From Panicum virgatum (taxonomy: Eukaryota > Streptophyta > Magnoliopsida > Poales > Poaceae), in assembly GCF_016808335.1 (NCBI RefSeq), contig NC_053146.1:25042637-25106636 (forward strand): 64,000 nt of DNA, in the 5' to 3' direction. Below, one piece after another: positions 45,052 through 57,011 of the stretch. Position 1 is the first letter of the stretch; every line of letters starts with the position of its first letter. A model generated the notes under the pieces. The model saw only the letters and a program-made list of their open reading frames with translations. It was not told the origin of the DNA and did no database searches. The position numbers were made by a program, and so were the translations under genes.

Positions 45052-45564
45052 CTGCTTCAGTGCAAGGAACTCCTTCTGTTTCATCTTCATAACGCCCGCT
45101 GGGACGTTGTGGCTGCGGAAACGCTCCCTGAACTAGAGCCAGGTGAGAGACTCGCGGTCGTGAACTGGGTGGGACTCCCACCAGTCCAAAGCTGCCCCTC
45201 GCAGCTGTCCTGCTGCGTACAAGACGCGCTCACGGTCATCGCACTGGGCGATGTCCAGCTGACGCTCCACTGCACGGAGCCAGTCGTCAGCCTGAAGAGG
45301 GTCGGACGTGTGAGAGAACGTCGGCGGGTGACCCCTCAGGAACTCAGCACGCCTGTCGCGAGGCTGCGGCGGTGGAGGAGGCGGAGGCTGAGTGTGAGCG
45401 TGCTGAAGAGCCTGAACAGTGTTGTTCAGGGTAGCCATCATCTGCATCTGGAGCTGGAAGTACTGCTCCGGAGTCAAAGGCGGAGGCATCGGGATCCCAG
45501 TACCCTGGTTGTTCTGACCCTGCTGCTGGCCAGAACCGGAACCGGTGCTCCTGGTGTTCACCAT
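45052..45564 (-). CDS. gag: E2 Gag N-terminal exon, one in-frame stop
   Basis: Starts at ATG 45562-45564, just after CAAATCAG. Encodes MVNTRSTGSGSGQQQG, a proline-rich stretch PPPPPPPQPRD, then the Gag capsid-like region FLRGHPPTFSHTSDPLQADD, WLRAVERQLDIAQCDDRERV and AALDWWESHPVHDRES. A TAG at 45133-45135 interrupts it after LTWL; the frame continues FRERFRSHNVPAGVMKMKQK to the donor at 45051/45052. The stop looks like a single C-to-T change at a CAG. Gag forms the virus-like particle; as it stands only a 143-residue fragment is made unless the stop is read through. Confidence 0.85.
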
Positions 45565-46118
45565 CTGATTTGACCAAAAGATTTCACGAGTAAGAATATT
45601 GCAGGAATAAATTCAGATGGATATGATAACTCTTTGCGGAAAAAGACTCAGCCATGATAAAGTAGACAGGATAGAGTTGACTGTTTTACCCCCAACGATC
45701 TAACTCATTTTATTAATTAGTTAACTTTAACATCTGAGTGATTTTCTTTAAACAGATTTAAACTACTAAGCTATGCAATCAGTCAAAAATCCAAATCAAA
45801 CATGTAGCATAATAACAAGCAGACAATTTTCACGACTTAGCCGAGTTTAGCAAAAGACTCGACTAACACAACGCGTCGCAGAACGTGCTATCGTGTTATT
45901 ATAAAAAGGTCACCTAGCTAACTCATGGTGGTCAGATGACTGATTCAGGCCAAAATCTACGAAACTATTCTCCAGAGAGAGAAATCAAGGCAAGACGGGT
46001 AAAAAGTCATAGAAGTCAAGGGGTATAATAGTAAAATAGTTTCAGCAGTCAAGGATTGGAGAGAAAGAGTCCTAAAACTCGACCAGTTCTATCTAGGCTT
46101 CGTCCTACAGTCGATATG
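45565..46118 (-). other. 5' leader of E2
   Basis: Untranslated leader between PBS and gag. The minus strand directly before the gag ATG reads TTTGGTCAAATCAG, a plausible splice acceptor that could pair with donors in the LTR. No ORF seen. The leader contains a run of short AT-rich motifs but no recognised regulatory site. Confidence 0.6.
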
Positions 46119-46130
46119 GCTCTGATACCA
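46119..46130 (-). other. Primer-binding site of E2 (tRNA-Met type)
   Basis: Minus strand TGGTATCAGAGC, three bases (GAG) from the LTR edge at 46134. Same PBS as G1, so families E and G share their primer. Confidence 0.93.
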
Positions 46131-46133
46131 CTC

Positions 46134-49100
46134 TGTAACACCCGGTTTATAAAAGAACATAAACCGAGCAATCATATACATGCCAGGACCAAGTCACACG
46201 TATATACAACAGAATGAACAGTATATCATAGCACATATCACGTAAAAAGACATAATAAAGCGAATACGAATGTTATTTATTACAATAATGACAAAATGTC
46301 TGATACAGCGGAAGCGAAGTACAAAATACGGTAAAAGCTCTCCGAAGCTGAAGCAGGGCGCCACAGGGACGTCGACTGGGAGACGAAGCACCTAGAAGTC
46401 CTCGTAGTCCTGGTAGCGCTGGACGAACTCCCTCGTGTCGGCAGGAACTGAGCAGCAGTAGCGTAGCCAAGAGGAAAAAAGTAGAGAAGAGGCAAGAGTG
46501 AGTACACAACTTGTACTCAACAAGTATAACACAAACTATGAGGCTCTAGGCTGGCTGACTCAACTGCATTAGCTTTTAAGTGTTGGCAAAATTTTATTAA
46601 AGCTATTTACTATGAGTTGATGGATTACCATTAACCCAGTTGCATAGTAATTAATCAGAATTAATTATAAGACTACTGAGAACCAAACCAAGACCAAGCC
46701 ACCAAGGTAAACCCCGAGAAGCACCTCCCTCGTCGGAAGGAGATAACTTCACTAATCAAAAGGAGGATCTGGGCCGCTCATAACCGTGAGCACGGCTAGT
46801 ATACCAGTTTTACACTCTGCAGAGGTTGCACATCTTTACCCACAAGTCGTGAGCTACGCCAGTTGTTCATCACACTTCCTTAGGTGAGATGGCCAGCGAC
46901 TCACTACGAGGCCTTTAGAAAGAATCTCGTTGGTAAGGCGTAACCGCGAGAGTTAGGTCGGCGACGATGGGGCCCACCTCCGAGGGTACAAGCACAGGAG
47001 CGCAATCCAAGCACAGACCAAGCCGGAGGAGCAGGGACCATTGAAGCTTACTACTCTTGCCCCGCAGGTAAGTTACTCCAAACCAAAAAGATCTAGTTAT
47101 TACGCCAAGTCTATCCCATTCTAGCCTTGTGGTAGCGCTGTTGTCCCAGGTTGTCGCTCTATGAACCGGTCCTTATGGAGAGTGGCCAACCAGGCAGTAA
47201 GCACAGTGCTGGCCCCCTAAACCATGTTTCTAAAAAAAAAACATCTTTTAATGAGAAGTGAGCCACTCAAGCCACACAGAGTGCCACTCTCAGAATTAAG
47301 TTCAAGTAAAACATTAATCAATTTAATTAAAAAGGACCAGAGTGTGTTATAGCGCAGCAACCTAGCACAACTAACCAAAATGCAACCCAAAGGTATATAT
47401 AAAGGATATAAAGTGGCTAGGACAGTCCTTATAGGCATACAGTATTAAAATGCAGTATGAAATTGTATTTAAAGGTGATAGGTTGTTCATGTTATACTTG
47501 CCTTCCTCGTACTGCTCTGGCTGCTGCTCAAAGTGCTTGGAAGATGGCTGCTCCGGGTACTGGTACTGGGGCTCCTCAGATGGATCAACGTCTACTCACG
47601 AACACATGGCCAAAACAATGCACAAAATAAGAATACAGGCAAACACTAACAAAAAGCTAAGAAATAGTACATCAATACATAAAAACAGCACATTAAACTA
47701 GTCTAAAACTATTCTACGCGTTACAACGATCGCGTGGACATAAAGAACGCTAAAAACGGAGCTAAAACGCATAAACTAGGCCTAAAACAAGTTCTAGGGG
47801 CTTATTTGTAAGAAAACTGAAGTTCTAGGGACTTTTCTGCTAAAACCGAGGGCTAAAACGTAAATAAACATTAAATCTAAGGGCTAACTCGCAAAAAGAA
47901 CTAACCTGGACGGCGGGTTTGATATTTAAAAAGATCAGGGGCTTAAGTGAATAAAACAGGACCTCTGCGTAAATATTTTTGAATAGATCAGGACCGCGGG
48001 TTGATTAGCAATAAAGGGAGGGGCTCTTTAGAAAAAAAGTCAAGGCCGAACCGGTACGCGCCGATCTGGATCGTTGGATCCAGATCTGATGGCCTGGGTT
48101 TTAAGGCCGCTGGATCTAATCTTGGCCGCTTGTTTCGGATCGAACGGCCGAGAACGGTTGGGGCGTGGGCGGCGGCGGCGCGCTACCGCCGGCGAGGAAT
48201 CCCGCGGCGGCGCGCAGGGGAAACCCGCCGGAGTCGGGCAAATCCGGCGCTCCTGGGCTCATTTTGGGTCGGTGTTCGGCCGTGGAGCACCGCCGTGGCA
48301 TGAGTAGTTCACAGGTGGGCTCGGACGGGCGGTGCGGGGCTGGGAACGGGTCCCTCGACGGCGAGGGCGGCTCGGCGGCCACGAAGCTCGCCGGAGCGCG
48401 ACGCCGGGGCGCCTAGAGCGCGCCAGGGCCTACGAGGTCTAGCGCAAGCGATCAGGGGGGACTTGGGGCGCTTACCCAGGGCTCGAATCGGGCCGGAGCT
48501 GCAGCGGGGAGGGGTCAACGTCGTGGACCGGCGGCGGTGCACGGGCGGAACTTGGCGACGGGGTCGGCGCAGGGGCTCTCCGAGCTCCTGGGTGGCACGA
48601 GTCGATGCCTGGCGTTACTGCGAAGCAGGTAAAGGGGTCAGCTGGATCCGGTGCGCCACGGCGGCGAGAAAACCGGGCGGCGGAGTCTTTACCGGCGGCG
48701 TTGAAGTTCTGCTACGGCGGAGCTAGACAGGGGCGGTGGGAAACGGGTTCTGGTGGCGCTGGAGTGCAGGGGTGGCGGCGCAGGGGGTGTGGCTGGGTTT
48801 AATAAGGGGAAACCAGGGATCTCGGGCGGGATTCGGGCGCGGGGCTCACCGGGGATCGCGGCGGTTTCCGTTGCGCGGGCGAGCGGCTCGGGAGGAAGAC
48901 GGGGCTGACGGCATGGGCCCACCGGTCAGCGGGAGAGCGGCGACGCGAGTCACAGGCCGAGCGGGGTGAGGCGGGGTGCGGGCTGAGCGCTCCGCGCGGG
49001 CTGAGCAGCGGCTGGGCCGCGGGCTAACGCGCGTGCGGTGACGGGCCGAGCGGGAGAGGAGAGTAGCTGGGCCCAGGAGAGAGGGAGCGCGGGGGGGGGG

Positions 49101-49470
49101 GGGGGGCGCTGGAGCGGGGCCAAGCGGGCCCAGAGTGAGAAGAGGGCCGGGCTGAGCTGCTAGCTGGGTTTTGGGCTGGGTTTTGGGCTTTCTGGATTTT
49201 GGGTTTTCTTTCTAATTTCTATTTCTCTCCTTTCTAGATCTAATTCAAACTAAGTTTGAATTCAATATTGAATTTGAATTCAAACCACACTCAAATAAAA
49301 TTATGCACCAGCATGAATGCAACAAAAAATTTAAACCTATGATAAATTTTAATTAATTAAGGAACAAAAATTAGATTAAATGCCAACTAAACACAATAAA
49401 CCTTAGAAAATTTAACTAAAGCCAATTAAATTTATTAATAAATGCTGAAATTTAAAATTAGGGTGTTACA
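46134..49470 (-). mobile_element. 5' LTR of E2 (3337 bp)
   Basis: Almost identical to the 3' LTR. Differences seen by eye include a longer G run (16 against 11 near 49091), one extra A near 47230 and about 11 transitions. Donor equivalent at 48475, TATA-like box at 48796-48806, module at 47502-47591. Confidence 0.93.
47502..47591 (-). other. LTR exon-like module, E2 5' LTR copy (90 bp)
   Basis: Same boundaries, AG before and AAG|GCAAGT after, and same 90-bp phase-1 frame as 38998-39087, with two transitions (39040 and 39049 equivalents). As the 5' LTR copy, this is the one that would be transcribed into element RNA. Confidence 0.7.
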
Positions 49471-49878
49471 CTCATAGTTTGTGTTATACTTGTTGAGTAC
49501 AAGTTGTGTACTCACTCTTGCCTCTTCTCTACTTTTTCCTCTTGGCTACGCTACTGCTGCTCAATTCCTGCCGACTCGAGGGAGTTCGTCCAGCGCTACC
49601 AGGACTACGAGGACTTCTAGGTGTTCGTCTCCCAATCGACGTCCCTGTGGCGCCCTGCTTCAGCTTCGGAGAGCTTTATTCGTATTTTTGTACTTCGTTT
49701 CCACTGTATCAGACATTTTGTCATTATTGTAATAAATAACATTCGTATTCGCTTTATTATGTCTTTTTACGTGATATGTGCTATGATATACTGTTCATTC
49801 TGTTGTATATACGTGTGACTTGATCCTGGCACGTATATGATTGCTCGGTTTATGTTCTTTTATAAACCGGGTGTTACA
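49471..49878 (+). mobile_element. Inverted E-family LTR fragment (Einv), right part with LTR terminus
   Basis: Begins with the CTCAT target-site copy of E2 (49471-49475) and runs to TATAAACCGGGTGTTACA at 49878. Contains the GAGTACAAGTTGTGTACTC hairpin near 49496. E1's LTR resumes at 49879 with GTGGCC. Confidence 0.88.
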
Positions 49879-52285
49879 GTGGCCAACCAAGCACTAAGCA
49901 CCGTGCTGGCCCCCTAAACCATGCTTCTACAAAAACCATATTTTAACGAGACGTGAGCCACTCATCCACACAGAGGGCCACTCTCAGAATTAAGTTCAAG
50001 TAAACCATTAATCAAATTAATTAAAAAGGACCAGAGTGTGTTATAGCGCAGCAACCTAGCACAACTAACCAAAATGCAACCCAAAGGTATATATAAAGGA
50101 TATAAAGTGGCTAGGAAAGTCCTTATAGGCATACAGTATTAAATGCAGTATGAAAATGTAATTAAGAGTGATAGGTTGTTCATGTTACACTTGCCTTCCT
50201 CGTACTGATCTGGCTGCTGCTCAAACTGCTCCGAAGACGGCTGCTCCGGGTACTGGTACTGGGGCTCCTCAGATGGATCAACGTCTACTCACGAACACAT
50301 GGCCAAAACAATGCACGACAATAAGCATACAAGCAAACACTAACAAAAACTAAGAAACAGTACATCAATACATAAAAATAGCACACTAGACTAGTCTAAA
50401 GCTATTCTACGCGTTACAACGATCGCGTGGACATAAAGAATGCTTAAAACGGAGCTAAAACGCGTAATCTAGGCTAAAAACAAAGTTCAGGGGCTTATTT
50501 GTAAGAAATCTGGAGTTCCAGGGGGTTTTTTGCAAAAAAAACTGAGGGCATAAACATAATTAAACTAAAACTCTGGGGTCTAACTCGCAAAAAGACTAAG
50601 CCTGGACGGCAGGTTCAATTTTGAGAAAACTCAGGGGCTAAAGCGTAAAAGGAAGGGCAGATCTGGAATTACTTTTCACCAGAGATGGACTGCGGGTTGA
50701 TTTAAAAGAAACCGAGGGTCTCTTTTAGAAAAGTCCAGGCCGAAAGGGTATCTTCTAATCTGGGCCGTTGGCTTTGGATCTGATGATCCGGACTCGGTCT
50801 GGATCCAATCTAATCGCAGCCGTTGGCTTTTAATCGTGCGGCTCGGGATAGTTGGGGCGCGGGCAGCGGCGAGACGTCGCCGGAGACCAAGCTCTGCGGC
50901 GGCGCTGCGTGGGAGCTCGCCGGACTTGGCCAAACTTGGCCGTCCGGGGGTCAAATCGACCCGTTCTTGGGTCTGGGGTGACCTACGGGGCACGTGTAGT
51001 CCACCTGGGCTATAAACGGAGCTCGGGGAGGCTCGTGGCGGCGCCAGCATGGGCGGCGGCGGGTCCTCTCCGCGGGGTTCGCCGGCGAGAGGCGTGAAGG
51101 CAACTCTGGGCGAGGGTTGTGGTGCAAAGAGGGTGCTCGTGCGCATGCAGGGTCAGGGCGAGCCCAAGCCAGGGTCACGCGGGGCTGGGGTTGTCTGCAG
51201 AAGGCCCGCCATGGCGGGGCCACGGCGGCGGGGCGTCGGCGAGTGGCGCCCGGACAACGGAGTGGCCTACGGCCTAAAAGGCTTAGCGCAAAAGGAAGCT
51301 CGGGGATCCAGGGTGCTCACCGTGCGAGGAATTGGACGGGGAAGTGGCGCAGGGGCGTCGGCGTCGTGCTTCGGCGGCGGCGTGCGCGACGGAGATCAGG
51401 AACGGGCGCTGCAGCGGTCGGGGTAGTGGGAAGCAGCTCGGGGAAGATCCGGGCGTCGAGGCAGAGCCGGCGCGCTGCTCGGCCGGGGCTCCGGCGTGGT
51501 GGAGAGGCGTGGCCGCGGCGGCGCGGACTTTGCTCCGGGCGGAGAAATTGCGGAGGCGGCGCTAGGGTTTGGGTGGCGCGTTGGTGGAAGATGAGGCGCA
51601 GGGGGGTCGCGGGGTGAGTTTAAAGGGGTGCCAAGATCTGGGCATGCGAGCAGGGGAAAGGGATCCCCGGTGATCTCGCCGGCCGTTTCGGGCGCGGTTG
51701 CGCGGAGCCGGGAAGGGAAGGAGAGAGGAGGTCCTGATGAGCGGGGCCAGGCTGTCAGCGGCTGGGTGAGCGCGTGCGGGCGCCGACGCCTTGGGCTCAG
51801 GTGGCAGGGAGCGCGCGCGGGCTGAGGAGAGCGGGGCGTCGTGCGGAGCGGCCCGAGTGCGAGGTGTGCTGGGCTGCGGCGCGAAGCAGGCCGGGGTGGA
51901 GCGGGCCCGGTCGCGTGTGGGCCGTGAGAAGAGAGGGGTGAGGGTTGCGGGTTGGGCTGCGGAGATGGGTTGGGCCTGTCGGGACTTGGGCTGAGGTTGG
52001 GCCCGCGGGTTTGGGTTGGTTCCTTTGGGTTCCTTTCCTTTTCTATTTCTTTTCCTTTCCCCTCAACTCAAAACAATTTGAATTCAAACTCCTCTACAAA
52101 CAAACAAAACAAAACCATGCACCAGCATGAATGCAACAACAAAATTTAAACCTATGATAAACTTTAATTACTTGAGGAACAAAAATTTGGGTTAAATGCC
52201 AGACTAACACAGAAAATCCTTAGAAAATTAAATAAAGCCAATTAAATTTATTGATAAATGCTGAAATTTAAATTAGGGTGTTACA
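49879..52285 (-). mobile_element. 3' LTR of E1, right part
   Basis: Resumes at GTGGCCAACCAAGCAC (LTR position about 1036) and ends TTAGGGTGTTACA at 52285, followed by the PPT 52286-52303. Contains the donor GTGAGC at 51320 and TATA-like box at 51617-51626. It is well diverged from E2, so E1 is older. The GC-rich island (50830-52000) has long chance ORFs. Confidence 0.88.
50195..50284 (-). other. LTR exon-like module, E1 copy (90 bp)
   Basis: Same AG before, AAG|GCAAGT after, and 90-bp phase-1 open frame (DVDPSEEPQYQYPEQPSS, then EQFEQQPDQYEE) although the surrounding LTR has many differences from E2. Confidence 0.68.
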
Positions 52286-53648
52286 GACCCTACCCCCTTA
52301 AAGAAATCTCGTCCTCGAGATTTAGCCGGGCTGGCTAGCAAAGAGATCTGGATATGTCTTCATCAGCTCATCTTCTCGCTCCCAAGTAGCCTCAGCTTCA
52401 CTGTGGTGACTCCACTGAACTCTGCACATCTTGATGCGCTTGTTCCGAGTAACCCTCTCTGATGTCTCCAGAATCTTCACCGGATGCTCAGTATAAGTCA
52501 CATCTTCCTAGACATCTACTCCATCCAGTGGTGCCTGTTCCTCGGGTACTCGCAGACACCTCTTCAGCTGAGATATATGGAAGACATCATGAACTCCTGA
52601 GAGGCTGAGAGGTAACTCCAGACGATAAGCAACTTCGCCTTTCTGCTCTAGCACCTTGAATGGCCCCACATACCGGGGTGCTAACTTCCCCTTGACATTG
52701 AATCTGCGGATTCCTCTCATCGGAGACACCTTCAGATACACATAATCACCAACACTGAAAGTCAAGTCTCTCTGTTTGCCATCTGCATAGCTCTTTTGCC
52801 TGCTCTGTGCAATCCTCAGATTTTCTCGCACAGCCTGAACCATCTACTCTGCATCATCTATGATTTCAGGGCCAAAGAGCTGCTTCTCACCAATCTGATC
52901 CCAATAGAGAGGAGTCCTGCACTTTCTGCCATACAATGCCTCAAAGGGGGACTTCTTCAGACTAGCCTGATAGCTATTGTTATATGAGAACTCAGCATAA
53001 GACAGGCACTTATCCCAACTAGTACCGTACTGAATGGCACAAGCTCTCAACATATCCTCCAACACTTGGTTGGTTCTCTCTGTCTGCCCATCTGTCTGAG
53101 GGTGATAAGCTGTACTGAAACGCAGCTTCGTATCCAGCGAATCATGGAGCTGCTCCCAGAACCGAGAAGTGAACTGAGACCCTCTGTCAGATATAATCTT
53201 CTTGGGCACACCATGCAAGCAGACAATCCGAGAGATGTACAACTCTGCAAGTCTAGCACCGGAGTAAGTAGTGTTCACTGGTATGAAGTGAGCAACCTTC
53301 GTCAATCGATCCACTACTACCCAAATGGAGTTGTACCCTTTTTGAGTACGAGGCAATCCCACAATGAAGTCCATAGTGATTTCCTCCCATTTCCACTCTG
53401 GAATCTTCAAAGGCTGTAATAGACCTGCTGGCCTCTGATGCTCAGCCTTGACACGCTGACAGGTGTCACAAATAGCCACGTATTCTGCCACTGAACGCTT
53501 CATCCCATACCACCAGAAACGTTCCTTCAGATCATAATACATCTTCGTGCTGCCCGGATGAATAGAATATGCTGTATCATGGGCCTCACTCAGAATCAAC
53601 TTCCTGAGATCCTTCACATCTAGCACACAGATCCGATTCTTGTACCAC
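52286..53648 (-). pseudogene. E1 Pol, integrase and chromodomain part
   Basis: Minus strand; colinear with E2 Pol from about residue 872 to the C-terminus. It has the integrase zinc domain, core ([55 protein letters not shown]) and chromodomain. TAG codons at 52508-52510 and 52844-52846 replace CAG in E2. Interrupted on the right by solo LTR E3; the rest of Pol continues at 57012. Dead copy. Confidence 0.9.
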
Positions 53649-56600
53649 TGTAACACCCGGTTTATAAAAGAACATAAACCGAGCAATCATATACGTGCCA
53701 GGATCAAGTCACACGTATATACAACAGAATGAACAGTATATCATAGCACATATCACGTAAAAAGACATAATAAAGCGAATACGAATGTTATTTATTACAT
53801 TAATGACAAAAATGTCTGATACAGCGGAAGCGAAGTACAAAATACGATAAAAGCTTTCCGAAGCTGAAGCAGGGCGCCACAGGGACGTCGACTGGGAGAC
53901 GAAGCACCTAGAAGTCCTCGTAGTCCTGGTAGCGCTGGACGAACTCCCTCGTGTCGGCAGGAACTGAGCAGCAGTAGCGTAGCCAAGAGGAAAAAGTAGA
54001 GAAGAGGCAAGAGTGAGTACACAACTTGTACTCAACAAGCATAACACAAACTATGAGGCTCTAGGCTGGCTGACTGACTGCATTAGCTTTTAAGTGTTGG
54101 CAAAATTTTATTAAGGCTATTTACTACAAGTTGATGAATTACCATTAACCCAGTTACATAGTACTTAATCAAGATTAAACATGTTACTACTGAGAACCAA
54201 ACCAAAACCAAGCCACCAAGGTAAACCCCGAGAAGCACCTCCCTCGTCGGAAGGAGATAACTTCACTAATCAAAAGGAGGATCTGGGCCGCTCATAACCG
54301 TGAGCACGGCTAGTATACCAGTTTTACACTCTGCAGAGGTTGCACATCTTTACCCACAAGTCGTGAGCTACGCCAGTGGTTCATCACACTTCCTTAGGTG
54401 AGATGGCCAGCGACTCACTACGAGGCCTTTAAAAAGAATCTCGTTGGTAAGGCGTAACCGCGAGAGTTAGGTCGGCGACGATGGGGCCCACCTCCGGGGG
54501 TACAAGCACAGGAGTGCAATCCAAGCACAGACCAAGCCGGAGGAGCAGGGACCATTGAAGCTTACTACTCTTGCCCCGCAGGTAAGTTACTCCAAACCAA
54601 AAAGATCTAGTTATTACGCCAAGTCTATCCCATTCTAGCCTTGTGGTAGCGCTGTTGTCCCAGGTTGTCGCTCTATGAACCGGTCCTTATGGAGAGTGGC
54701 CAACCAGGCAGTAAGCACCGTGCTGGCCCCCTAAACCATGTTTCTAAAAAAAACATCTTTTAACGAGAAGTGAGCCACTCAAGCCACACAGAGTGCCACT
54801 CTCAGAATTAAGTTCAAGAAAACCATTAATCAATTTAATTAAAAAGGACCAGAGTGTGTTATAGCGCAGCAACCTAGCACAACTAACCAAAATGCAACCC
54901 AAGGATATATATAAAGGATATAAACTGGCTAGGAAATCCTTAAAGGCATACAGTATTAAAATGCAGTATGAAAATGTATTAAAAGTGATGGGTTGTTCAT
55001 GTTATACTTGCCTTCCTCGTACTGCTCCTGCTGCTGCTCAAACTGATCCGAAGACGGCTGCTCCGGGTACTGGTACTGAGGCTCCTCAGATGGATCAACG
55101 TCTACTCACGAACACATGGCCAAAACAATGCACAAAATAAGCATACAGGCAAACATTAACAAAAACTAAGAAACAGTACAACAATACATGAAAACAGCGC
55201 ACAAAACTATTCTAGAACTATTCTACACGTTACAACGATCGCGTGGATATAAAGAACGCTAAAAACGGAGCTAAAACGCGTAAACTAGGCCTACAACAAG
55301 GTTCAGGGGCTTAAACGCGATAAAAACTAAGTTTCAGGGGGTTTTCTGCAAAAACCGAGGGTCTAAACGTAATTAAACCTTAGTTCCAGGGTCTAACGTG
55401 CAAAAATGGCAGGTCTGGACGGCGGGCTCTAATAGGGAAAAGCTCAGGGTCCTACTCGTTAAAAACCGGACCTAACTAGAAATAGTTTTGAATAGAGTTG
55501 GACCACGGGTTGAATAAAGAAAACCCCAGGGTCTCTTTAGAAAAAGAGCCGGGCCGAAGGGGTACGCGCAGATATGGCCCGTTGGATCAAGATCCGGCGG
55601 CTCAGAACAAGTATGGCCGCGATCTAATCTTGTGCATTGGTTGCGGATCCGACGGCTGGAGTGAAGGGGCACGGGGAACGGCGGCGCGCCACCGGAGTTA
55701 GATTTCCCGCGGCGGGGGATCGCCGGAATCGGCCAAATTGGCCGCTACGGGGCACGGTTAGGCCTGCGGTTTGACCGTGGGGGGGTACGCGATGTGCGTT
55801 GTCCACCTGGGGGGGTTATTTGGGCCCGGGGAGGCTCAGAGCACTGAGTTCGGCGGTCATGGCGGATCTAGGCGGCGAGGCCTCACCGGCGTGTGGCGTC
55901 CTAGGGGCTATCGGGGCTACGGCCATCCATACTAGCGCAAAATGACCAGGGAGGCGAGCTGGTGCTTACCGAGCCCTGGAAACGGGAGGAGCGCCGGTGT
56001 AGCGTGGTCGACGGCGGGGTTCAGGCGGCAGGGCGTGGCGGAGCTCGCGGGGCGTGGCGACGGGGTCGACGCAGGGCTTGGGGTAGAGGCAGCGGGCTCG
56101 GGGGAGTTCGTGGCCTCCGAGCAGAGTTCTCCCGGCGGCTTGCCGTGGTTGGGGCGTCGGGGAGCGCCGGGAACGCGGCGGCGGAGCTCCTGCTCTGACT
56201 CCGGGGGTGCGGCGGCGCGACTCCGGGCGGCTGCGAGGGTTGGGGAGGCGGCGTGAGGGAAGGAGGGGCGCAGGGATGCGGGCCAATTAAAGGGGGGGGG
56301 GCCGGCGGGGATCTTGGGGGTGCGCGCCCGTCGTGATCCCGGCGGGGATTGCGGCGCGGCCGTTGCAGCGCGGGGGAAAACGGGGGAGGCGGAGCTGACT
56401 GGTGGGGCCACGGCGTCAGCGGCTCGCGGCGACGCGAGCGACGCGCAGGCGCGAGCGGGGTGCCGCTGGCGGGTGGGACCGGCAGGTCGGGCGGGCGACG
56501 CGCGCGCGGCGCTGCGCGGGGCGAGTGCGGGGGGGGGCGCTGGCAGGCGGGGCCATGGCCGAGCTGGGCCGGAGCGCTGCGCGGGATGGGCCGGGGTGGA

Positions 56601-57011
56601 GCGGGGCCAAGCGGGCCTGCGAGGGCGCTCGGGCTGAGCGGGGCGGAGGCAGGCCGCGGGGGAGAGCCGGGCTGCGAGGCTGGGCCAAAGGAGAGAGGGG
56701 GGCCTGGGCCGTGGGGTGGGGTTTGCTGGGCTGGGTTTGAGGGTTTGGGTTTTCCTTTCTATTTCTCTTACTTTTCTAAATCTAATTCAAACAAAGTTTG
56801 AATTCAAATTTGAATTTGAATTCAAACCACACTCAAATAAAATTATGCACCAGCATGAATGCAACAAAAATTTAAACCTATGATAAATTTTAATTAATTA
56901 AGGAACAAAAATTAGATTAAATGCCAACTAAACACAATAAACCTTAGAAAATTATCTAAAGCCAATTAATTTATTAATAAATACTGAAGTTTTAAAAAAT
57001 AGGGTGTTACA
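53649..57011 (-). mobile_element. Solo LTR E3 (3363 bp) inside E1 pol
   Basis: Starts TGTAACACCCGG and ends AGGGTGTTACA, with a perfect 5-bp duplication ACCAC at 53644-53648 and 57012-57016. No internal region. Formed by recombination between the two LTRs of a former insertion. It interrupts E1 Pol just before the integrase zinc domain. Donor GTAAGC at 55969, TATA-like box 56285-56294. Confidence 0.95.
55012..55101 (-). other. LTR exon-like module, E3 copy (90 bp)
   Basis: Same boundaries (AG before, AAG|GCAAGT after) and open phase-1 frame (DVDPSEEPQYQYPEQPSS, then DQFEQQQEQYEE). The changes relative to E2 leave the frame open. Confidence 0.68.

Larger units (their letters stand above)
37631..49470 (-). 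mobile_element. Full-length Tekay/Del-type chromovirus E2 (11.84 kb)
   Basis: Complete element: 3' LTR 37631-40961, PPT 40962-40979, pol and gag 40997-45564, leader 45565-46118, PBS 46119-46130, 5' LTR 46134-49470, and a perfect CTCAT duplication. By eye the LTRs differ by about 11 substitutions (all transitions) and two homopolymer-length changes over 3.3 kb, about 0.3 %. At the commonly used grass rate of 1.3e-8 per site per year this would be roughly 0.1-0.15 million years, subject to recounting. It lies inside Einv. It is the only E copy with a complete pol frame, and the likely helper for the others if its gag stop can be overcome. Confidence 0.95.

Noticed and set aside
35053..49878. 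Inverted LTR pair as the terminal inverted repeats of a DNA transposon
   Set aside because: The ends are LTR termini TGTAACACCC/GGGTGTTACA, and nesting with target-site duplications explains the inversion.
50850..52000. Many overlapping GC-rich ORFs in the E1 LTR (also in E2, E3, G2, G3)
   Set aside because: GC-rich DNA keeps all frames open; frames are not shared between LTR copies and there is no domain similarity.
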